Shown one piece after another: positions 49,886-62,784 of a DNA stretch of 64,000 nt (position 1 is its first letter; each line of letters opens with the position of its first letter). Where the stretch lies: positions 870,501 through 934,500 of the forward strand of contig OX637290.1 of the NCBI GenBank assembly GCA_951799445.1, read 5' to 3'. The notes below the pieces were generated by a model. The model was not told the DNA's origin, did no database searches, and was given only the letters and a program-made list of their open reading frames with translations. Origin of the DNA: Pseudisothecium myosuroides. Lineage: Eukaryota > Streptophyta > Bryopsida > Hypnales > Lembophyllaceae. Both the position numbers and the translations under genes were made by a program.

Positions 49886-50060
49886 TTTGCAGTATGCTTT
49901 CAATATGGGTTTGGTATGCTTTCAATATGGTTTCAGTATATTTTCAATATGGTTTCAATATGGTTTCAATATGGTTTCAATATGATCTCAATACAGATTC
50001 AATATGGTTTCAATATGTTTTTTGGTATGTTTTTAGTATGCTTTTCAATACGCTTTTAGT
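49886..50060 (+). repeat. 11-12-bp minisatellite (tttcaatatggt)n
   Basis: About 14 imperfect copies of ttcaatatggtt occur in tandem, including variants such as cagtatgcttt. The 90-codon ORF across it is just the repeat read in one frame (QYGFNMVSIWF). Confidence 0.85.
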
Positions 50061-51329
50061 ATATTATCAGTTAGCAAATTTATACGCTAAAATTTGTGAA
50101 GATGTCGGACATGCCTGCAAGTGTGCCTAGCTTCAAGCCAAGTTGTGGAATTTTGAGTATTTTGCTAATTTGTAATATATAGAGTATGTTGCAAGTAGAA
50201 TACGTGAAGCTCGGATTCAACAAAAACTAAGTCATTTTTGTAAAAAAGTGCCATGTATTGTCTGTTGAATGGTGTGAGGTGACGAGGACCTCTAAGAATG
50301 TGACGTGTAAGTTCAATAAGTGACAAATCAAACCTACACGTACACTTGAACTTAATTGTCACTATTTGACGTTATTGTATTCTAATGAAAAAAATCATTA
50401 TAACGAAGATCTAGGGTGTGAAAAAATGTCCTCTCCTTCGAACTTGAAGTAAGTGTAGGGTACTAAAAATATGAAATATTAAAAAATTAGGTAATGATAG
50501 GGTTTACTTAATTGGTCCCCTCCATCAAAATACCCCGTCAAAAAATACCCTTTGTTTGCACGTGATATATGAACCCCCCCAAATCATGACCCCCCCAAGT
50601 GTGTGGCATATTAAAAAAATTCCTATAATCTCTCCAAAGGCAAATTCACTCTATAGGACCCACTTTGTATAACCATTTTAATGTCATGCCAAGACTAGGC
50701 TTGGACTCAACTATGAGCTCCAATTTTGCAGCTTTGGCGTTGGCTTCCCAATGCCTATGGGGCTTTGGAGTAAGGGCCATCCATGAGTCATTTTTTTCCT
50801 AATATTAGAACATGTCTTCAAAAATTCACCATAGCTTTTTCTTTAAAAAGTTCACGAGAATTTAGGAATTTTTTTTTAAAATCCAAAAATTCAGTGAATT
50901 ATTGCAATTGGAAGCTTCATGTGTTAAAATTCAAATAATAAAATGTTGTATGCATTTCATCCATATTTTCTTTGTTAAAATTGATTTTCATGTTTAAACT
51001 ATATAATATTGTTTCTCATTGTAATCTTCATTTTTTGTCAAAATCCCAAACTATTCCAATACATGTTCAAACTGATATAAATTTATGTACATATTTACAT
51101 TAAAAAATCAAAATAATTCTATAATTTCACCAAAAAAAATTCAAAAATTCAATATTAATAGAAAAGTGAATAGTCAAATATAAAAATTATCATGAAAATC
51201 AATCATTTTCATGAAAGATAAACATATGTAGCTTGATAGTGGTGATTTGAATAAGGTCTAGGCCAATTTTTTTTAGCAGCAATGCTTGCACATGAGAACA
51301 GAGACATGTACCTACAATCATTGGACAAT

Positions 51330-51505
51330 ATTCATGATATGTATCTATAATATATGTATATTGTAATACAAAAAGAATCTATAATATATTAGGTCTTATA
51401 ATATAGACACCTGTATATAGAAAAAATTCATAATATAGATGCCTCTAACATAGACACCTATAATCATATATAGAAAGTGTCTATAATATAGACTCCTAGG
51501 CTTAT
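51330..51505 (+). repeat. Short tandem motif ctataatatagac
   Basis: At least six imperfect copies of (t)ataatatagacacct-type words are spaced 20-35 bp apart in AT-rich DNA. Confidence 0.55.
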
Positions 51506-52634
51506 GGGCTCATAGATTCTATGCTCATCCACTAGCACTCTTCATTTTTTGAGATGTGAGAAACAAAAGAATTACTTAAATAATTTTTGTAGTGTTATTA
51601 ATGCCTATTTTATCTCTTGGAGAAATTTCAAATTAATTAGATTGTTTCTGTTATATTTATCAATTAAATTTTATTTAACATTTAAAATTTTATAAAATTT
51701 ATATTTTATTTTGAAACTAGTTGTGATTTTTTGCATTAATAGATAACATAGTCTTTTGCAACAAAAATATTACAGTGGAAGTCAAGTATGATTGCAAAGG
51801 CCAAATTTAGCTTATAAACAAAGTTTGACCACATGGCAATGAAATTGGTATTGTAGGGCAAATTTTTACATTTATTTGCTTCATGAAAAAATTGTAGGTT
51901 AGTCTATTCATATAATATCTAAGAAAATGCATTTTAATGGAACCTAAATTTTTTCTTTGACTACAATATTTTGTTTTAAAAGTGGATTTGATAATAATTC
52001 ACAAAATTACATTATTTTATTTTTGTGCAAATTGAAATAATACTTTATAGTACCTATTTTCAAAAAATAAAATTTTGTAGTGAAATTAATTTTCTAGTTG
52101 ACATTAATCCTTCCTCCTTCCATTTCTTATTAATAAAACAAATTAGTATATACCATTAGGAGGAGAATCGGGCCTCAAAGAGACCATCTTGCTTTGATAA
52201 TAATCAAGCTCAATGATGAGATGGGCAGGCTGTAGGAGATGGGCGGGCTAGTTGAAAAGGATCTCAACCGTCCCAATATCAAGAATCTATCGGCAGGGGT
52301 GGGAAGTTCAAAATTTTGCCCCAAAGCAAGGATTGCGGATCTTGCTAGTGCATGGGCCATTCCCGCTTTTGTGCTGCATTTCACTGTTCCTGCGATTTTT
52401 TGGGCACCTATTATTGCACATGAATCTCTTCCTTTATTATTTTTCTTTGTTATTTGTATCATTGTGTCTATTGTGCATCTATTATTATTCTTTCCATTAT
52501 GCTTAACTAAATCCTTGAATTGGCCAATTGAACCTTAGATTTAGACTTGTCAATAATTTTAGGCATGTACGCACTTGGATGGCTTACTTTGAACTTTGCT
52601 ATTTTAGAAAATTAGGCTTCAATTTAGATGCATG

Positions 52635-52888
52635 CTTGAATTGGTTGGAGTGAGCTGGCCCCCTCACTCGGCCTCCCAAATCATTCCAAGGGTGCATGTG
52701 TAAAAAAAGCCTCCTATTTTGAGCCGTCTCTAGGGTATGTTGTAGACCTCTCCTAGCTAATTTGGGGCCTCTGATTGCAAATATGAATTCAAGAATATGC
52801 AAATTTTATCATGCCTCGCAAATAAAAAATTTCAGGGTTTTTACTTAAGGCCGAGTGAGGGGGTCAATTCACTCCAGCCCTTGAATTT
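52635..52888. mobile_element. Foldback MITE with about 40-bp ends
   Basis: The left end (gcttgaattggttggagtga then gctggccccctcactcggcc) is the inverse of the right end (ggccgagtgagggggtcaat then tcactccagcccttgaattt) with small indels. The interior includes the segment also found at 49530-49605. No coding capacity. Confidence 0.75.
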
Positions 52889-52913
52889 TAGTAGCACCAA
52901 TTTCAAGTTTTTA

Positions 52914-53080
52914 TACAATAAAGTGACAAAACACAAGATTATAGAGGCTATTTTATCGACACACTAGTATTGAAATATTGTCAAAAAAAGTCATAAATTC
53001 AAGATGTTTATTATACTATATTCAATGTTTTACTATTTGGTTCTCATAGTGTGTCTGCTTTGTCACTTTACTAGCATTAC
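52914..53080. repeat. Small inverted repeat
   Basis: acaataaagtgacaaaacac (52915) is the inverse of the stretch tgtctgctttgtcacttta (about 53050-53070), enclosing AT-rich DNA. It may be another small foldback element. Confidence 0.4.
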
Positions 53081-53239
53081 AGATGTCAACAAGCAATCCA
53101 ATCTTTAATTCTATATTTGATCTCTATATCTAATTGCAGCAATTAGAAATGAAAAAATACAAATTATCCACCACTATAGACAAGAAATATGCACCGTTAA
53201 TTAATTGCCGTCGTATGTTTCATGAACAATCCTGCAAAA

Positions 53240-54678
53240 GCAAATTTTGTCCTTTACCATGAACATGGTGCATCAAACATTGATCTCTGGTGTGATGACT
53301 CCATTTAACCACACCATTCCTTTACAAATAAGCGCCCAGATTTTCAAATTATACGTGACTTGCTGGAACTCGTCGGTGATGAGAGCTCTGGATTATTTGT
53401 CTACGTTAAGAGTCTCAGGTACTCTGACAGTATACTCCAATTTCGTTTGAAAGAGGCTCAGCGAGAATCACAATTATTAAGGGATTAAAATGAATTTATG
53501 CTGCACAATATAAATGAGAAGAAAAGATTGTTGCAATCTACTTTGTCATATGTCGTACGTGTAATCTAGGCGTAAGGATTCTTAACAGCAAAACATGCTA
53601 AGATGACACAAGTTATCGTCCTAGGAGATTCTAGACGTTATCTCAAAATTAGTGTTTCTAGACCTCTAAATTTCCAGATTTTGACCACCTCTAGAGGGGC
53701 CCGTTCAACACACAAACTCTTTTCCGGAACAATCTTTCTTTCTGGATTAACTCCCGGATCCGGCTCTATCCGGTCTTCCGGTTCCGATTTTCTGACGAAT
53801 TGGTTTTCAATACCTCTGTTTTACCCTCAGAGGGTTCCTCACTTGCTCTTTCCGAGGGGTAGGGAACAGCACCACTCCGTATCTGACATAAACTTTATTA
53901 ACACAACCAAAACACAACTCAAGAGTAGATCTAGTTGAGTAAATATGATGGCATCCTCACAACATCCCGGATGGCCTATCCAGAAAGTTGGTCACACAGG
54001 GTAGCGTTAGGTCCTCCTTACTACAACGACGGATACCGAACTTCCGGAACTAAGGGAATGACTTCCTAGCTCTCGACTGCTCATGAGGTTGACTAGCCTT
54101 TCAGTGGGTGGAAATGTTCCTCTGGCGGTTGTCGATCTCCGCACGAAACCGCCCCTGTGAATTCCGAACTAGCTTCCGGACCACTACTGGGTCTCCACTG
54201 GATTACTGTACCAGCGTTTTAAAGGCGCCACTTTCTCACTGCGTAAGTCTAAAACTCATCTGCAATAATACACTCAGTCTAATCCGGCAGTCCAAGTATC
54301 CGAACTCCCCCCCCTTGAACACTCTCACTTACACAAGTGACTATAGACGCGATACGCAAGAGACTAATCCACAAGTGCTTTCCTGAATGCCTCAGATTAA
54401 ATATACAAGGAAAAGGAATGACAGGCCAACAAGCCGGCCTGCCCCTAAAAACCCACAGAAAGGTAGCCCCAACGGCCAACAGAAAACCGGCCAACAAAAA
54501 ACCGGCCAACGGCCAAACAAAAGGCAAAAAGGCAACGGCCCTGAGGACCGTTCCGGGAATACTGGGAAACCGTTAAACTCCTAAAAGTCCGGAACTACTG
54601 GCCCTACATCCGGACAATCCGTTTCCGGAACTACCATTCGGAAAGAATCCTAACTATTATTACTGTTGTCCTAACTAG
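53240..54678. other. TCCGGA-rich retroelement flank
   Basis: The sequence is studded with ttccgga-type words from about 53700, like the gag-like ORF beside it, and includes tandem accggccaac motifs (54465-54540). It is probably the part of the same element downstream of gag, but no protease, reverse transcriptase or integrase motif is visible, so the element may be a non-autonomous or deleted copy. Confidence 0.4.
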
Positions 54679-56586
54679 TCACCTATTCCTCCTAGCTTTC
54701 TTCACAGAAGTGCCGCCCTGAGATGGCGATGCACCTAACTTCTTGGGTGGGGTGGTCTTCGTCTTCGACCGAGTCCGGGGATGATGCAGCTCCTCCTCCT
54801 CTGATTGAGTCGTCTCCTCATCTTCTTCTCCTTCCGATTCCGGACTCGTCTCGCTCAATAGCCGTCGTTCCCTCGATTTCGGAACAGTAAGATTGATGAG
54901 TTGGAACGGCGCTGGTGTCTGGAGTAGGGGCTGGAGCATGTGAGTAAAACTCACCGGATCCGTCCGTGCCGGATTCAGCACCGTTCCGGGTAAGGCTGGC
55001 TCCCGGAAAGTGGAAGTAACCGGTCAGTCAGGAAAGAGATTCGCCACCGATGCAGTTCTTCCGGCTGGCACGACTGGAATCATGTCCTTCACCGGAGTCG
55101 TACCCGTAAACTGTTTTACCAACGACCGCTTCTTCATGGCCGATGGTGTTTCGGCCCCTGATGTTCCGGCAATGGTTCTGCTCTTCGCTGGAGAAGGTTG
55201 GTTTTGTGCTCCTCCTTCTTGGAGATCCTGACCCATGTCAAAAAGACCTTGGTCTAATCCCTCAAGCGGATCAAGGTTGCCCAATAATTCCTGGACTTCC
55301 TTTAGTATTCCCTCAATCTGGACTTCAAAATCCACCAGGATGTTCACCACCTTCGATCCGACCACGTGACCGTCCTGTATCATCTTGGAATTCCAGAGCG
55401 TGGCTCTGGCCAGAATATCTACTGGATTGTCAAAGACCTCCCGGACATTCCGGACTAGATCCATGGCTTCTCCCTCCTTCGCTTTGGCGGCGATCTTCTC
55501 TCTCTCTGCCCATACAGCTTGCTCTCGGGACCGGTCCCGTTCCTGCTCCAAGGTCAGAATCCGGTCTTCCAACTGCTTCACTGCTTCCGGATCTGGTCTT
55601 TCGGTCAACGCCACCAGGATCTGAGCTTCTTCCGTCACACCCAACTTCCCGCACACGTTCCGGATTAGCAGCGACATCCTCTCATTCTGCGCCTTGGTAG
55701 TTATTAGCCATTTGATGGTGGCCTCGAGTTGATCCGTTTTCAAAAGTGGGTCTCGGGGCTGTTCCACTTCTTCGGCCTCTTGCTTCCCTTGAGAACCCGG
55801 ATTAGTAGACTTTCGGCACGTCCCTGCAACATTGGGTGACGCATGCTCCGTTTCCGGTTCATCTTCCTCCGGCTCGAGCTCCTCCGGTTCATCTTCCGCG
55901 GGGAGTCCGTACTTCAAGAGATTTTCTCCCTTCCGGTACACGGTCATTTCCGGTCCAGCCAACGCGTCCTCTGAGTGGTATAGATGGAAAAGGTAGGGAC
56001 TAATCGGGCTGGTTTTCTTATTAGCGATATTAACCGCTAACTTTTCCACCATGGAATGAACGATTACTCCCCAACTAACCGGTCTAGGAGCCGGATTCTC
56101 CCTATCTCCTAGCGCTCTGAAAATCGTATTTGCCACCGTCATTGTAATCCGGGTGGGCTTTTCTGGATACAAAATTGGGATGAGGAAAGCCAACAACTGC
56201 CCATCCCTAGGACTCCTACAGTCACTCGCGGCGTTCCCTTCTTTGGAATCCGCATGATTCCGGAATACATGAGCGGCATAACTATCAGTCCGGGCTGCCA
56301 TCCCAGATCCTCTAGTTGGCGTGAAGTATGCCTTCGCCCACAACTCCGAAGTCCAGGCCCTAGAACGACCCCTAATAGTCAAATCAAACTGATTGCCAAC
56401 TCCGAAAACAAGTTCGTCAATCATGCCTTCACTCCGGACGTTCCAAGGCCGTTTTATGAACCCTAGACACCCCATGATCTCTAGGTCCTTCTCTAACTCC
56501 TTGAGACGCTCTGGATCAGAAAGAATTACCGGGCGTACACCCCTGGCTGACACTACCGACCTCCGGACTTCACTCGCTTCCGCCAT
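54679..56586 (-). pseudogene. Retroelement gag-like/plant transposon-protein ORF with one in-frame stop
   Basis: From an ATG at 56584-56586 (MAEASEVRRSVVSARGVRPV) the frame is open for 520 codons to a TGA at 55024-55026. It then continues in the same frame (PVTSTFREPALPGTVLNPAR) to 54679, 636 codons in all. The N-terminal block (RPWNVRSEGMIDELVFGVGN, TIRGRSRAW, YFTPTRGSG) resembles the N-terminal domain found in Athila-like and other plant retroelement ORF1 proteins. A long charged coiled-coil segment (AVKQLEDRILTLEQERDRSR and on) and a Ser/Glu-rich, Lys/Arg-rich tail follow. No zinc knuckle is visible. The frame extends upstream through a GTG, but the ATG is a better start. A CGA-to-TGA change would explain the stop. 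Confidence 0.6.
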
Positions 56587-57029
56587 CTCACCGACGACTA
56601 AGACAATCCGGTGCAATCGGTACCTTCCTCCCTTTCTCTCCCTAACACGCCCTAACTCACCACTCTTTCTCTCTTCTAATGCACCGTGGAGAAGCACGGG
56701 GAAAAGAGACAGAATGAGGCTGGCGGTGGGGTTTTAATATTTGTCGAAACCCTAAGTTCCCGACCAGCCGAAAGTTCCCGTAAGTTCCCTAGCCGGAACC
56801 TAGGCGGTAGGTCCCTACGATCCGGAACTTTCCGGCTTTCCGGCTACGGTTTCCGGACGATTGCGTAACCTAAATAGAGTTTTATCTTTTCTATGAAAGG
56901 ATCAAATTCTAATTCTAGTACCTAAGTTCTAATTCCGTATTCTAATGCGAAAATTGAAAAAGTTCTTCTACTTTTACCTTTATTTGTTTGCTATTTTTGA
57001 GTTTCCGGATGTTACGTACTCCCACATCA

Positions 57030-59158
57030 TAGTTGCAATCTCTTGAACAAATACATCTAGAAAATCAAGAGAGTTTGCTAGCCACTAAGGAGCTGAAAAG
57101 TGGGGTTAGCATGCTTAAAGTTGAGAATGAATGACTGCTTGTGTCTTTTGAGACTCGCATTCGCTCATTGAATGCTCGATTGAAAGAAGAAAGCGATGAC
57201 CGTATGTAATTGGAATTAGACTTGTGGATAGAGATTGAGAATCTCAAAGAGTCTCACGAGAAATCATTGTCTACTTGCGCTTCAGAATTGAAACGTACAA
57301 AAACCACTTTGAGATGCCATGATGTTTGATTACAAAACTTAGTGAAGACTCCATTTGGCTACCAAAATATTGTAAGAGACAGGAAAGATTTATCGAAACT
57401 AGCCCCCAAAGGAGGACATGCAAAAAGAACCTTGCAATTAGCTCGTAGCATCATCTTATCTGCAGCGCTCAAAGATATGTAGACTGTGAATACTGAGTCT
57501 GGTTCAGAAAAACTTCTTTGTAGTTTGAAAGTGATTCAAGCTTAGACAGGCAAAGTTCTTGCATCCATGTTACAGTGTCAAACAAAAGTTTCTGCAATTT
57601 GTAAAGATCTGAGTCTTGAATCAATCGGTGTGAACATGACAAACAAGTATTTGAATAAGATCGGCAAACATGTACAACCCTGCAATATCTTTGTAACATG
57701 TGACCAGAATGGAAGTTGGTTTCATATTTTGCGTGGAGTACCTCTCTCACTCATAGATTGTTTCCATGCTCCCATCTGATGAATATGAAGTTATATACAA
57801 GCGATTTAACCTTGGAACGACCCGATTCATTGTCGAAGTGCAGGGAAACATGAAACGTCAAAGAATATGCAAGAAAGATGTAGGGAAACTGTTGTTGTGC
57901 ATGATTGAAGTAACCATAGGATCTGAAGGATTAGGAAAGATATTGTCACACTAAGAAGTTACAGAGCGGGAAATTGTGAATGCTCTGAAGATCAAGAGGT
58001 TTGACCATTGAAAAATGGGTGTTGACTTCGACGGGCAGGTGCTTACTGCTACATAAATCACTTCACTGCAGCCACCCAAATGCTAGGGAAATTATGGAAA
58101 ATTACTCAGTAGATAGAACATGATCAGAAATATGAGACCTTGTCTTTCAGCGATGGAAAATAGCAACATCTTTGATGTAGTGGAGCTTGTAATGCAGAGG
58201 CCTGTGAAGAGGGAGGCGTACAGTTGCATTTTCCCTTAGTAGACCACATCCCGTACAAAGTGCCCGGTCAGGAATATACAAATGCCTCAGGTGCATACCC
58301 GCATTAACAAATGCAATAATGTAAACGAATAAATGAAGAAAACTTATAACTTTATGCATTAGATTACAGCAAAGTACTCCAAGCTTGCGTCATGTTTACC
58401 TCACTTGCTTCCAAACATTGCAATTCGCACATTCTGAAACCTCGGAGAGAGAGTTGCCATTTCAGTTCTTCATATTATAATACTAGAATGTCATGTCCTT
58501 GTGACACTTGCCATTCTAGTGGCGCTTGCTCTCATTGTGCACGTCCTCTTATGAATAAGAATTGATGTTTATCCATTTTTAACTCACTGGCATGAATTTT
58601 TAAAATCAAGATCGAAGCCAGAGAGAGTTGCCCGAAGCTTGCAATCCAACTGCAAATTTTGGACCCCATAAATGTCATTTCAGCCCAAACTTCACATTGG
58701 GCACTCCCAAATTTGTCCCAGAATCACATGTTTCACTTCATATTTTTCTTGGAAAAAATTGCTCCTACTTATGCACTTGCCGTCAGCACAACCAAACGCA
58801 GAACCCACCTCCGAACTTTCATAAAAATGGATGAATGAAGATTCTCAATCCTCTGGCAACTGTGACTCATCCAGTCTATGCATCGTCCACTTTTTGGACG
58901 TTAAAGCGCTTTAGGGTTAAAGATGCTACACGTGCTGCAGGTTGTGGCCTCCGAATTGGATGTCTTCTAAATCCGCATCAAGTTTCTCTGACACGGAAGA
59001 TGCTAAACTTGAAGTTAACCAAGTATGTAGGAGAATATTATTCTCTGAATGAAACTCTGGTCGTGCCTGTTAGTGCCAAAGCCACAAGCAAAGAACCTGT
59101 TAAAGTTTGTCTAAACGAAATGAATTTTCTTTTTGTTGACGTCAAGCAAGTTCAATGA
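57030..59158 (+). pseudogene. Long decayed ORF of unknown family, many in-frame stops
   Basis: From about 57030 a single frame reads as a coiled coil (SLEQIHLENQESLLATKELK, FETRIRSLNARLKEESDD) with stops at 57132, 57207, 57327, 57480 and 57543, then a globular part (HVQPCNIFVTCDQNGSWFHI). A one-base shift near 57766 moves to the next frame (EYEVIYKRFNLGTTRFIVEV), with stops at 57952, 58009, 58054, 58084 and 58114. A third piece (58628-59158) has a TGA at 58832-58834 and ends NEMNFLFVDVKQVQ. Between the stops the translations look like protein, not noise. I do not recognise the family, and no start codon or intron is evident. It is either a processed pseudogene or an old mobile-element protein. 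It lies just downstream of the TCCGGA-rich retroelement. Confidence 0.5.
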
Positions 59159-59500
59159 ACCATGGTGCAACTCTACGATATAACACCGTCCGATAAGTTA
59201 ACCCTGTTATTCTTTGTATTATGTTTTTATTGATTCTTTTTCGAACTTGATTCTTTGCATGGCACTTCATTCTTTGCATGGCTTTGCAAACTGAACTTTT
59301 GAGATTCAACGAAGTGCCTGGAATGCCTGGAATGTCTTGTCTATCGTTGTGACTAGGCGATGAATCAATGAACTGAGTTCTATTTGAGGGATCCTCGAGG
59401 TGATGTCATATAGCAATTGCGTTTTATTGCTAAGAAAAACAATATTGTGAAAATCCAGCGACTACTTTCTTTGGGGTTTTACTTCCATTGACACATAATT

Positions 59501-60797
59501 TCCCACCTAGGGCCTAATCACTCATTTATTTATTTATAGAGAAACAATTTGATGCCTCTGCTTTCTACAAATGCATCATTGATAGAAATTGCTCAAAATA
59601 TACAAAAAAAATGCAATGACCTTGCTTCACACCTTTGAATTAGAATCACACTTTGAATTGTATGAAAGTGGTCTATATCTATGTTAATCCATTAAGTTCC
59701 TTGACTATGTTTTCCCTCAAAATGCTCAAAAATTGCCATTTTGAGCACAAGTACCAAAATTTTGGGAAAAATAAAATTTTGGACATATGTAACCATAGGA
59801 TTTGGTAGTACGCTGGTATAAAAAGGTGTGGAAAAATTTCAAAATTTTCCACCGTGTGGATTGCAAGAAGCAAGATATTAGCATTTGAATTGACAAAAAT
59901 CCTTTTAGGGCTCTGCAAAAAATCAAGCAACTACACTTCACAAGGTCACATTTGTATGAAAAAATATCCAAAATGGTGGTTACTATTTGGATTCATTCTT
60001 CAGGGCAAATTGATAGCATGCTTGAAAATTTCCAGATCATTTGGAATTGTACAATACAACATATAGAAAAAAATAGTAAGTAGAAGAAGTAGAGAATGGT
60101 TCAAAACACTAAATTGTTAAGAAGTTAATTATGGAATTGAAAAATGCCAATCCTAGTGACTGTAATGTTGTAATAAACAATCTACATCCTACATTTTTAT
60201 TTTTTTCTAAAAATATTGAAAATTGAATGAAATAAACGACTTCAAAATTTATTTTAAAATAGAAAATCCATAACTACTTGCAAACTAAAATTCCTCATAA
60301 CTTTGACTCATTGATCAAAATGGAATGATTCAAAGCTTTCAACATATATATAAATTTAGAAAACCAATTTCAAATTTTTGTTTTTGAAAAAAGTGATGTT
60401 TTTTTATCTGCCCGGCTTGCTCGGCCGATGAAAAATGTAACATAATTAGGCCATAACTTTATACTCATATTTCCAAATGTCATAAATTTTTTGACAAATT
60501 GTCAAAATGTCAATTTGTTTTAATTTTTTCATCATTAAATCCATTAAAATTTTCCAAAAAGTTATGCAAAATTCAAAAGGTATACAAATGAAGAAGTCAA
60601 ATAAAATACTCACAATTACCTTATTGAGAAAACAGTTTAGGAATGCCTTCAAGTGAAACTTTTTTATATGTTTTGTGTTTGGAATGGTACACACATTGAA
60701 CTTCTCTAGCTTTTTTTTAATCTAAACGCAAGAGGGCCTAAATAAATTCTCTAACTTCTTTATAAATAAATAAATGAGTGGTTAGGCCTTAGGTGGG
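59501..60797. mobile_element. 1.3-kb element with 43-bp terminal inverted repeats
   Basis: The left end (tcccacctagggcctaatca then ctcatttatttatttatag and agaa) and the right end (ttctttataaataaataaat then gagtggttaggccttaggtg and gga) are inverse copies over 43 bp with about four mismatches. The interior is AT-rich without a coding frame, so it is a non-autonomous DNA element. Just inside and outside the right end, tttaatctaaacgcaa occurs twice (60718 and 60848). Confidence 0.75.
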
Positions 60798-60799
60798 AA

Positions 60800-62500
60800 T
60801 AGGGCCACTCTATAAATAGGGCCTAATAACTTCTCTAAATTTTTTTTAATCTAAACGCAACAGAACCTAACCATTCATTTTGCATGTCATAGGCTGGTTT
60901 AGCTTAAGGTAGGCATCCCAAATGCGCCACTGACCTTAAAGCGCCATGCATCTTCAATGTGTGTACATCTCCAAAATCAGTTATGTACCTCTGTGAAAGA
61001 AACGCTTTTAGAACCAAACTTTATTCCTTTATAACTTTTGCATACAGTATCCAAATGTCGCGTTCTTTGGTGCGTTCGAACCTCCTTTCGCTTGCCAACA
61101 AGATTATATAAGAATTTGAATAGTCTAATAGTAGTAATTAAAGGACCTTCCCACTTGGCCTTATGAAAGACTCCCAGTATTTAGGTAATCACAGTGATTT
61201 AAAAAAGTCACTTTGGATTCACACAGTTTAGGGGCTGGAGCAAGTTCAGGATTTACAGGGATAAGAAATGCTAAGTAGGCGTTCATGGTGACAGGTTGTT
61301 AATTCATCTTACGGCCACGTCGTTGGGATGTGATCAGGGCGTTCCCACCTCTGATGGGATTGTAGTGGTGAGGCCCACAGACAGGGGCTGAGGTTGTCGC
61401 ACTCACTTGCTTCGAAAGAGAAGGACGTTGAGCTTCAGTTTGAAGCTCCTCCTCCTCAGCATTTTGCGATTCTCTCCTGCGCCTGATGTGAGCTCTCAAT
61501 TTGTCACTTGGGACTCGTAGAATTATTTTTTTTGGAAATTTGCAATTTAAAGTTGATAAAAATAGAAAAATCCATAAAAAGAGTGTAGAACCGAAATAGG
61601 GTTGTGTCATACCCATTATAGTATTTGGTCTAGATTTGTGTTTTTTTACTTAGAATCCCCCAAACCTTGCCTAAAAATAGTGTAGAAATAACGAAAAGGT
61701 TAGATTTGGAGGATTCGAGCCACACAGCCCAAAAGGGCTAAATCCCACCATGAATGTGGCGATTCATGGCTAGGTCGCTCCGAGGGATCCACAGCGAGGC
61801 CACTAGGTCGGGTACTAGAGTTAGATTTAGAATTCCCCATTAGATCGACGAATTCCCAAAATCCCGATTGTTAGCATGCAGGAGCCACTCACGCAAGATC
61901 GGGCCCGTGGAAGAATCTACAGCCCAAGGATGGTGTTTTAGGGTGAATCCCATGCCAGGAGTCCAACGGCAAAATCGGTTCGCCAAAATTCCTCTACCTG
62001 CAGAAGATTCCCGCACCGTCGCTGATTCAAGGAGATGTCCAATTTAAATCTCCATTGACCAATCGTGCCAGGTACGGAAACACACCCGCACGTCTTTCAT
62101 GCGACTCCCTGAGAGGTCACGTAAAAAATCCCAGCATCTTCCGACTTGCAGAAGAACCTTTTTTCGGGTGGTCAACCCTCCTAACCTCCAACGGGAATTT
62201 CATGGAAATTACCCAGGTTACAATAAAATCTCACTAAAAATTAGACTAGCTTGTTTTATGTTAATAATGCGCTCCGTGAAGTTTCACGACATTCCGATAG
62301 CGGCAAGTACCCGAACCGGCGAGATTCCTCGGGAATTAACCACGTGGCGGGGTCCCCGCCACGTTGACCGGCATCCCGGGACCATACGATGGCGAAACAA
62401 AGTCAACCAAAAGTCCTTCCCAACTCTCTCGCACCTACCGGAGACCCTAGGCTATTCACATTTCTCAAAATAAGAGACCTCCAAGATCTAGGATTTTACC
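60800..62500. other. No supported gene
   Basis: A 105-codon minus-strand ORF (61299-61616) has a hydrophobic N-terminus and an Arg/Glu-rich middle, but no family motif. From 61740 to 62480 the base composition is richer in GC (for example ggatccacagcgaggccact), resembling the upstream or U3 part of the LTR-like element that follows. I cannot place its boundary. Confidence 0.35.
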
Positions 62501-62776
62501 ATGATTTGTTTTTTAAACTAAATTAGCCTACGATGGGTTTTTGGCCTCGGTACGGGGGATAGGAGGATGCAGGACTAAACACGGCGATCTGAATCCAACG
62601 GCGCAATCCGTTCGGCGATTGGAGCTAATCTCCAAAAGTTAGGATGTTGGTCTAGCATAGATGGTAGAAGTAGAAATTTAAGATGTAGGATGAAAATCTT
62701 TGAGGATGAGGATGAAAATCCCCGTTGATAAGGTTACCTTAGAACTCTAGAGGGAGGGGTGAGCCCTTGGAAACCT

Positions 62777-62784
62777 ATATAAGG
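62777..62784 (+). promoter_or_regulatory. TATA box
   Basis: tatataag sits about 30 bp before ctctctttagaac, in the right place for a transcription start near 62810. Confidence 0.5.

Larger units (their letters stand above)
48767..52630. other. AT-rich repeats, no supported gene
   Basis: Gene-free apart from the repeats listed separately. A 99-codon plus ORF at 52239-52538 overlaps a 95-codon minus ORF at 52175-52462; neither has a recognised motif. A fragment at about 49530-49605 matches 52736-52812 (agctaatt(t)ggggcct, attgcaaatatgaatt, aaattttatcatg), so part of the 52.6-kb element is present twice. Confidence 0.5.

Noticed and set aside
52175..52538. Overlapping 95- and 99-codon ORFs on opposite strands
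   Set aside because: Neither shows a motif; one is probably the shadow of the other, and both lie in repeat-rich DNA.
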